Source: an uncultured Methanobrevibacter sp.
Lineage (GTDB): Archaea; Methanobacteriota; Methanobacteria; Methanobacteriales; Methanobacteriaceae
Length of the DNA: 64,000 bases
Reading direction: 5' to 3'
NCBI GenBank assembly: GCA_900317865.1
Contig: ONIK01000005.1
Location: 1-64,000 of the forward strand
The position numbers and the translations under genes were made by a program. The notes under the pieces are model-generated. The model saw nothing but the letters and a program-made list of their open reading frames with translations, made no database searches and had not been told where the DNA came from. Shown here in pieces: positions 58,623 to 64,000 of this stretch. The first letter of the stretch is position 1; each line of letters starts with the position of its first letter.

Positions 58623-59537
58623 TTAAACACCTTTCCACACATTTTTAACAGCATCAAAAGTTTTAGAAAAATTTCTTCTACGCCTAATGATTTTTTTAAC
58701 ATTATTACCACAATTAGGGCAAAATTCTGAATTAAAATCTATTATTTTACCACAATCACACACAATTTTAGATTTTACAATCCTTTCCTTATTCAAAGGT
58801 TTTTGGCATGAAGAACAGCGCAATTCATCAATACTATTTCTGGTGCCGCAAATGCAGATAATATCTGTAGCTTCTTCAGCTAAAGGATTACCGCACTCAA
58901 CACAAAAATCAGAAGTTACATCATTTAAAACGGAACAAACACACAATATTTTAATATCATCAATATACTCGTAGCTATCTAAAGGAAGGCCACAGTTTTG
59001 ACAGAACTGACTATCTTCAGAGTTTTCCTTACCGCAAATACAAAAAATAGGATTATCATTTTCAATATAAAAATTACTGTACTTTTCATCATCAATTTCT
59101 TCTTCATGCAGTCTACGACCACACATATCGCAAAATTCACTATCCTTAGAATTTAAAGCACCACATTCACAAATAATATCTGTGTTAACTTCAATATTAT
59201 CCATATTAAATTTTGGTCTTTCAATTTTTTTAATACGCTTTAATATGCCACTGTTGGAGCGTCTTACTCCACAATGATAGCAAAACTCATTATTAATCTC
59301 ATTTAAATAACCACAAACGCAGATATCATATTGAAAATCATTATTAATATTAATATATGGTGAAAAATCAATTTTCAAATTAAAAAAGCCAATATTATGG
59401 ATTGGAGGAGAAAAAATATAGCTTTCATCATCTTTTGAAGAAATTGTTTTGATACCGCAGACACTACAAATTTCTTCATTAGGCACTAATCTTTTTCCAC
59501 AATTTGGGCAATAATTCCAAAAATCCATAAACATCAA
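58623..59537 (-). CDS. Multi-zinc-ribbon protein (seven ribbons)
   Basis: 304 residues composed almost wholly of zinc ribbons of the CxCG...FCxxCG form: CPNCG/CSVCG, CVCG/CYHCG, CECG/CDMCG, CICG/CQNCG, CVCS/CVECG, CICG/CSSCQ and CDCG/CPNCG. The spacers are acidic and the end is basic (KKIIRRRRNFSK). No enzyme domain. Possibly a binding hub for RNA or proteins. The start is ambiguous among TTG 59537, ATG 59534 and ATG 59528; all lie at the stop of the DHH gene, and the HExxH gene follows without a gap. Confidence 0.8.
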   Translation of the reverse strand: MMFMDFWNYCPNCGKRLVPNEEICSVCGIKTISSKDDESYIFSPPIHNIGFFNLKIDFSPYININNDFQYDICVCGYLNEINNEFCYHCGVRRSNSGILKRIKKIERPKFNMDNIEVNTDIICECGALNSKDSEFCDMCGRRLHEEEIDDEKYSNFYIENDNPIFCICGKENSEDSQFCQNCGLPLDSYEYIDDIKILCVCSVLNDVTSDFCVECGNPLAEEATDIICICGTRNSIDELRCSSCQKPLNKERIVKSKIVCDCGKIIDFNSEFCPNCGNNVKKIIRRRRNFSKTFDAVKNVWKGV

Positions 59538-59539
59538 AT

Positions 59540-61813
59540 TTATATCTTAGATAAAGATTTTACTTCATTTACAATTTCAGATAAAACATCTTCACCTAAT
59601 CCTTCAATATATTTTACAGAACCTGCACATTCATGACCTCCACCATCAACACCTGCTGAAGGAACTTTGACGGCCAAATTTGAAACAATGTCATTAACAT
59701 TAAATCCAAATTCTTCATTTACTGCATCAGTAGCTCTGAATACACCAAAATCAGGACCATGACCCAAAGTAACAATAGGTTTGTCTTCACCGAGTTCCTT
59801 TATCATCCTATCATGGACAAAACCACAGGTTTTTCCAGGAGCAGGAAATGTAAATTTGTGAGCATATTTCTCCACATCTATCAGATTGAAGTAAATTCCA
59901 TTTTCCAATTGTGTCTTTTTAATATTAGGCAGTACAGCCTTAAGTTGAGTATCAATTCTCTTTTCATACTCCGCATATAAAGCATCAATCATTTTATAAT
60001 GCTTATCAAAATTGTCAACGGCAAGGATAGTATCCATTATTCCCCTACCATTCATAAATCTTAAGAAATATGATTCAAAATCAATACATTCAGCCACTTT
60101 TGCCAAATGCTCTTTTGTAAAGTTTTTCTCATAAGCAAGTTCCAGATATTGATAAACCTCACCACATTCTGCACGGTCTCCCAGTGCTGCAATAGCAGGT
60201 AAATGTTGAATTAATCCTTTAACTTCAGGATTTACAATATGAGCAACTTCAGCTGCCAAAGCTCCTGCAGTCAACTGTGAATCTCCACCAACAAGATATG
60301 GATTTACATGAGTATCCACATATTCATCAACGGCAACTGTAGCTCCAACAATTTCACCATCCACTTCATCAACAGTCAATAAATCGCCCGGTGAATGATG
60401 GTCTATAACAATAACTTCAATATCATATATTTTGGCTTGCATCAAAGCAACAATATCCTCTTCTGTTGAACCATTATCCAACAAAACAATCAACGGTAAT
60501 TTCTGACCATGCCTTTCCTGATCTTCTAAAGCAAAGGATAAATCTTTTACAACATCTTCAAGCTCATAAAATGGAGCTTTTGATGGAGAACGTTTGAAAT
60601 AATAATATTGAGCATCATTACTAGGATTTATTTCTTCAATCAATGGTACAACAGCTTTTTCCATAGCTACCCCGGCACATATTCCGTCAGCATCATTATG
60701 GTGTCTAAGCAAAACAGTCCTGCCATCAAGGATTGCTCTTCTAATTTTTTGAGCAGCCTCTCTCATCTTAGGTTTAAGTTTATTTAAAATATCACTTTTG
60801 ACCAAGAATTCAACATCTTCAGGTTTAGCTTTTTCATTTAATGCATCATCAATCAATTTTAAAATATCATCTTTTTTAGTTCCTTCAAGTTTTACCATTG
60901 AAGATGACTCAATCTGTGTTTTTCCACCATGCTGATTGACTTCACCTAAAACTTCAACGGCATCCCCTTCTGAAATTTCAGGATAAGACCTAACTCCCGC
61001 TTCATCAAAAGCCGCAACTTCGGTTACACCAGTTTCATCAGTTATTATGAAAATTGTAGGGCCTGATGTTTGCTGAACCTGTAAAACTTCACCATCAATA
61101 CGAACCATTCTACCCATTTTGCTTTCTAAATCTTCAACGGCGGTACGTGGGATGGATTTTGTTAATTTAATAATACGGTGATTTCTAACATAAGCTGGAG
61201 CGAAGTCTATTTTACCTTCTCTTGATTTGATGGAAGTAATGAATACGATTACCTCTTCACCAACATTATAACCTGAGACTTCTCCTCTCATCAATCCCCA
61301 AACATTATTATTTAAGGTAACAAATGCACCATATTTTTCAATTCTAGTAATCTTACCTTTATATAATTTATCACGATCCATATCCCTCATTTGAACTAAT
61401 GGATCCAAAATATAAACATCTTTAACTTCTTTTTCACGAGCAATACGTTTTTCTTCAGCTTCTTTTCTTTTCATTTTATCTTCCTTACGTTTAGCTCCAC
61501 ATTCGGCACATATATCATATTTTTCATCTAAAGGTTTTCCACAATCTCTACAAACATTAATCTGGCCAGTTCCATTACAATAGCTACATTCTTCATAAAC
61601 TTCAACTTGGCCTTTTCCATTACAAACTTCGCATGGAATATCCTGTTCTGCACCTAAATCAAATTTTGCTCTAGCATTATTATTTACTCCTTTGAAATGA
61701 TTTCCAACATCAAAGGAGTCTTCTTCATAACCAGTTCCCCCACAACTAGAACATTCTTTATAATCCACAACAATAGATCCAGAACCGTTACACTTTGGAC
61801 AATTCTTTTTCAT
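59540..61813 (-). CDS. DHH-family phosphoesterase with zinc-finger, S1 and OB domains (RecJ-like)
   Basis: 757 residues. N-terminal DnaJ-type zinc fingers (CPKCNGSG, CSSCGGTG, CEVCNGKG, CSYCNGTG) and a zinc ribbon (CRDCG...CAECG), a charged helix, an S1 domain at about 150-205 (GKITRIEKYGAFVTL), an OB-fold at 230-315, then the DHH catalytic part: RHHNDADG from His371 and DHH at 471-473, and a DHHA1 end with GGGHECAG. This is the archaeal RecJ/GAN-like group acting on single-stranded DNA, RNA or short oligonucleotides. GAGG precedes the ATG. First gene of the operon with the two zinc-ribbon proteins. Confidence 0.88.
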   Translation of the reverse strand: MKKNCPKCNGSGSIVVDYKECSSCGGTGYEEDSFDVGNHFKGVNNNARAKFDLGAEQDIPCEVCNGKGQVEVYEECSYCNGTGQINVCRDCGKPLDEKYDICAECGAKRKEDKMKRKEAEEKRIAREKEVKDVYILDPLVQMRDMDRDKLYKGKITRIEKYGAFVTLNNNVWGLMRGEVSGYNVGEEVIVFITSIKSREGKIDFAPAYVRNHRIIKLTKSIPRTAVEDLESKMGRMVRIDGEVLQVQQTSGPTIFIITDETGVTEVAAFDEAGVRSYPEISEGDAVEVLGEVNQHGGKTQIESSSMVKLEGTKKDDILKLIDDALNEKAKPEDVEFLVKSDILNKLKPKMREAAQKIRRAILDGRTVLLRHHNDADGICAGVAMEKAVVPLIEEINPSNDAQYYYFKRSPSKAPFYELEDVVKDLSFALEDQERHGQKLPLIVLLDNGSTEEDIVALMQAKIYDIEVIVIDHHSPGDLLTVDEVDGEIVGATVAVDEYVDTHVNPYLVGGDSQLTAGALAAEVAHIVNPEVKGLIQHLPAIAALGDRAECGEVYQYLELAYEKNFTKEHLAKVAECIDFESYFLRFMNGRGIMDTILAVDNFDKHYKMIDALYAEYEKRIDTQLKAVLPNIKKTQLENGIYFNLIDVEKYAHKFTFPAPGKTCGFVHDRMIKELGEDKPIVTLGHGPDFGVFRATDAVNEEFGFNVNDIVSNLAVKVPSAGVDGGGHECAGSVKYIEGLGEDVLSEIVNEVKSLSKI

Positions 61814-61822
61814 AAAAAAACC

Positions 61823-62323
61823 TCATTTAAAATAATTAGGGTTATCTTTAACTAATTTATTTCTTGCATTTTGGAATTCTAATGCCTTATTCATATAATT
61901 ATTAGCTTGAGACGAATACTCATTACCAGTACTATTTTTATGGTTTTTATAATAATCAATAGATATTATCAAATTATGAGTAGCATTGGATTTAAGTTCA
62001 AGCTCATTTAATACTGTATTAATATAATTTTTATGAACATCATTTGTATCAAGAGTAAAATTATCTTTAATACCAGATAATATTTTAATACTCTGATTAT
62101 AATTATTTCCGGCTGAAATAGCTCTATTTTTTGCTTCACTATAATTCTTATTATTTAATAAATCGACAGCAGTATTATAGTCTGAATCACCACCAGTAAT
62201 GCTTGAACTAACATCAGGCATTAAACTGTTCATATTACTTTCAGAACCATGTAAATAAATTACTGCACCTGCAAAAACGATTAAAATAACAATAAAAATT
62301 ATCACTTTACTATAATTAGACAC
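61823..62323 (-). CDS. Membrane-anchored hypothetical protein
   Basis: 166 residues: an N-terminal membrane anchor (VIIFIVILIVFAGAVIYL) and an external helical domain with TPR-like spacing (YNTAVDLLNNKNYSEAKNRAISAGNNYNQSIKIL). Probably starts at GTG 62323; no ribosome binding site is seen. Its stop is ten bases before the DHH gene, so the two may be co-transcribed, though a functional link is not evident. Family not recognised. Confidence 0.7.
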   Translation of the reverse strand: MSNYSKVIIFIVILIVFAGAVIYLHGSESNMNSLMPDVSSSITGGDSDYNTAVDLLNNKNYSEAKNRAISAGNNYNQSIKILSGIKDNFTLDTNDVHKNYINTVLNELELKSNATHNLIISIDYYKNHKNSTGNEYSSQANNYMNKALEFQNARNKLVKDNPNYFK

Positions 62324-62380
62324 AATATAATATATAAAAAAAGATACTATTAAAACTTTGTTATGAAAAAAAATAGAAAA

Positions 62381-62405
62381 ATTTTAAGAAAAAAATTCTT
62401 AAAAT
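62381..62405 (-). terminator. Terminator of the superoxide reductase gene
   Basis: Perfect 10-base arms ATTTTAAGAA (62381-62390) and TTCTTAAAAT (62396-62405), 5-base loop, followed on the minus strand by TTTTCTATTTTTTTT; immediately after the stop codon. Confidence 0.65.
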
Positions 62406-62771
62406 CTATTCGCTGGACCAGAGTCCATGTAAATTACAGAATGCTAATGCTTTGATATCGTCTGTAGAGTTTACTGTGAAAGTTGCTTCTGCAACATCAC
62501 CAGGTTTAAAGCATTTTGCATATTGTTCATTACCTGCTTCAACAATGACAAATTGAATATAGTGGTCATCATCCATTGGGTGAGCAGCTTCACCGACTTT
62601 TACGGTTACTTTGTCCCCGTCAATTTCAACTACAGGTTTGTGTTTAGGTGCTTTTTCACCTTCGGTTTGTTGTGGAAATTCAAACATATGAGTGTCACAT
62701 GCATCACCATCATCTTCAACAAAAACTTGAATAACACTTCCGCAATCATCGCATTTTAATATTTTTGCCAT
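62406..62771 (-). CDS. Superoxide reductase / desulfoferrodoxin-like
   Basis: 121 residues. The catalytic Fe(His)4Cys domain is complete: KHKP, HPMDDDHYIQFV and CNLHGLW supply the His and Cys ligands, so it should reduce superoxide to peroxide in this anaerobe. The N-terminal desulforedoxin-like part has CDDC but then DACDTHM, one Cys where a Cys pair is expected, so the second (rubredoxin-like) iron site is probably incomplete or has a different ligand. ATG 62771 follows AAGGAG. Single gene with its own terminator. Confidence 0.88.
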   Translation of the reverse strand: MAKILKCDDCGSVIQVFVEDDGDACDTHMFEFPQQTEGEKAPKHKPVVEIDGDKVTVKVGEAAHPMDDDHYIQFVIVEAGNEQYAKCFKPGDVAEATFTVNSTDDIKALAFCNLHGLWSSE

Positions 62772-62824
62772 AAAATACATCTCCTTAAATTTTATTGTTA
62801 ATTTATTTTTTAAGATATATATTA

Positions 62825-63199
62825 TTATTGATTAGTTTCACGATAATTTTCAATAGCTGCTTGAAGACCATCGGCAGCAAGATTTGAACAATGCATCTTT
62901 ATAGGAGGGAGTCCGTCAAGTTCTTCTGCTACGTCATTTCTTGAAATAGCTAATGCTTCATCCAAAGTTTTGCCAACAGCCAATTCTGTAATCATACTGC
63001 TGGTTGCAATTGCTGCTCCACAACCAAATGTCTGGAAACTAATATCCTCAATTACGTCATCATCATTAACTTTAATGTAAATTGTCATTAAGTCTCCACA
63101 GGTTGGGTTTCCTACAGTACCAACACCATTTGCATCTTCCATTAATCTGCAGTTTCTAGGGTTTGCAAAATGATCCATTACTTTTTCTGAATAATCCAT
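62825..63199 (-). CDS. Fe-S cluster scaffold protein, IscU/NifU N-terminal type
   Basis: 124 residues. Three cysteine ligands are in place: GNPTCGD, FGCGAAIA and KMHCSNLA, with the conserved Asp after the first Cys. It receives sulfur from the cysteine desulfurase encoded just upstream and builds clusters for transfer. ATG 63199 follows AGAGGTG that overlaps the desulfurase stop, so the pair is co-translated. Confidence 0.93.
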   Translation of the reverse strand: MDYSEKVMDHFANPRNCRLMEDANGVGTVGNPTCGDLMTIYIKVNDDDVIEDISFQTFGCGAAIATSSMITELAVGKTLDEALAISRNDVAEELDGLPPIKMHCSNLAADGLQAAIENYRETNQ

Positions 63200-63201
63200 G
63201 T

Positions 63202-64000
63202 TTAACACCTCTTACAAGTATCACTGTGTTTTTTACACATTATATTATCATAATCCAACTCTTGATTCCATAATGGAGACATCTGCCTTAATCTTTTAAC
63301 TGATTCGGCAATTATGCCTACAAATTCATCAATATTAAAAGTATCACTTTCAGGAGATAAGGAAATCCTTAAAGATCCATGAACATCAACAGGATCCAAT
63401 CCCAATGCAGTCAATACAGGGGATGCCTCCAATTTATTTGATGAACATGCAGAACCTGTTGAAGCCTGATATCCTTTAGCATCAAGTAAAAGAATTAATG
63501 ATTCTCCTTCAATAGCTTTAAATCTAAAGTTAACAAGATTTGGTAATCTGTTTTCTTTATCACCGTTTAAATAAGCTTCAGGGATTTCAGTTAAAACTTT
63601 TTCAATTAGTTCATCCCTAATTGCAGATAATTTTTCATAGTGTTCATCCAATTGAGCTACTGCAAGTTCACATGCTTTTCCAAATCCAACGATTCCAGGA
63701 ACATTTTCTGTTCCTGCTCTAATACCTCTTTCCTGTCCACCACCATGTATGAGCGGAACAACACGAGTACCTTTTTTAATATATAATGCTCCAACACCTT
63801 TTGGACCATTAATTTTATGAGAGGATAAAGAAAGTAAATCAACGTTTAATTTCTCAACATCCACATCAACTTTACCGAAACTTTGAACGGCATCGGTATG
63901 GAATTTAATGCCCTTTTCACGAGCAATTTTACCAATCTCTTCAATTGGCTGGAGGGTTCCTATTTCATTATTTGCATGCATTACAGTAATTAAAATGGTT
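63202..64000 (-). CDS. Cysteine desulfurase (NifS/IscS family), partial
   Basis: The C-terminal 266 residues of a PLP enzyme that removes sulfur from cysteine; the N-terminal part lies beyond the window end, since the frame stays open through 64000 ([14 protein letters not shown]). The PLP lysine is in [10 protein letters not shown], the phosphate and substrate loops in [16 protein letters not shown], and the catalytic cysteine in STGSACSS. The end carries extra cysteines ([12 protein letters not shown]). It is directly followed by the IscU-type scaffold gene. Confidence 0.93.
   Translation of the reverse strand, partial: TILITVMHANNEIGTLQPIEEIGKIAREKGIKFHTDAVQSFGKVDVDVEKLNVDLLSLSSHKINGPKGVGALYIKKGTRVVPLIHGGGQERGIRAGTENVPGIVGFGKACELAVAQLDEHYEKLSAIRDELIEKVLTEIPEAYLNGDKENRLPNLVNFRFKAIEGESLILLLDAKGYQASTGSACSSNKLEASPVLTALGLDPVDVHGSLRISLSPESDTFNIDEFVGIIAESVKRLRQMSPLWNQELDYDNIMCKKHSDTCKRC

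Overview
The window is a gene-dense, AT-rich stretch of an archaeal chromosome, most likely from a host-associated Methanobacteriales methanogen of the Methanobrevibacter type. Evidence: a euryarchaeal histone, a thermosome subunit, HMG-CoA reductase, archaeal S6e/S24e/S27ae/S28e/L7Ae/L24e, aIF2-gamma and aIF5B, the exosome-proteasome-RNase P cluster, GTP-dependent dephospho-CoA kinase, pseudomurein-binding-type repeats, and very large Asn-rich adhesin-like proteins with repeated Ig-like modules. Ribosome binding sites are mostly of the GGTGAT/GAGGTG type. Terminators are short perfect hairpins followed by T runs.

Layout (most genes are on the minus strand). 1-3.4 kb: two GGDEF-family proteins with degenerate receiver domains and a MATE transporter, preceded by a small degenerate ORF. 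3.4-4.0 kb: a 608-base region with no gene, carrying a DtxR-type palindrome abutting a TATA box, followed by several potential RNA stems. 4.0-12.5 kb: argH, then the information-processing cluster (rps27ae, rps24e, dephospho-CoA kinase, spt4, rpoE, PIN nuclease, aIF2-gamma, rps6e, aIF5B, ndk, rpl24e, rps28e, rpl7ae). 13.0-16.3 kb: a secreted beta-helix adhesin with a papain-like protease. 16.3-17.7 kb: a dead insertion sequence. 17.8-22.7 kb: histone, thrC, a SpoIIM-like membrane protein, trpS, endA, and a DtxR regulator with its own operator. 22.8-27.3 kb: a 1498-residue candidate cell-wall hydrolase. 27.7-30.0 kb: thermosome and a broken small secreted protein.

30-38 kb: a mostly plus-strand block (TPR protein, zinc ribbon, DUF116, PAP2 phosphatase, aroD, S24/S26-type protease) interrupted by a minus-strand hmgA/sucD operon. 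38-40 kb: amtB-glnK with a clear NrpR-type operator. 40-44 kb: a compact plus-strand operon (membrane peptide, HD hydrolase, ubiX, cbiT, membrane protein, mobA). 44-49.4 kb: the conserved exosome (rrp42, rrp41, rrp4), SBDS, proteasome alpha, and RNase P (pop5, rpp30) cluster. 49.4-56.3 kb: a giant adhesin/protease gene with 552-base repeats, broken by an inferred 184-base deletion. 56.4-61.8 kb: zinc-ribbon proteins, including a tightly coupled operon of a DHH phosphoesterase, a seven-zinc-ribbon protein and a zinc-ribbon HExxH protein. 62.4-64 kb: superoxide reductase, an IscU-type scaffold and the C-terminal part of a cysteine desulfurase that runs off the window.

Main points for follow-up: the candidate DtxR-controlled structured RNA at 3.4-3.96 kb; the DHH/zinc-ribbon/HExxH operon; the fused glycosidase-like/pseudomurein-binding/transglutaminase protein; the candidate kink-turn leader of rpl7ae; the missing N-terminus of S28e; and three different gene-decay events (transition-only nonsense mutations in a transposase, a codon-3 stop in a secreted protein, and a frame-breaking repeat deletion in an adhesin).
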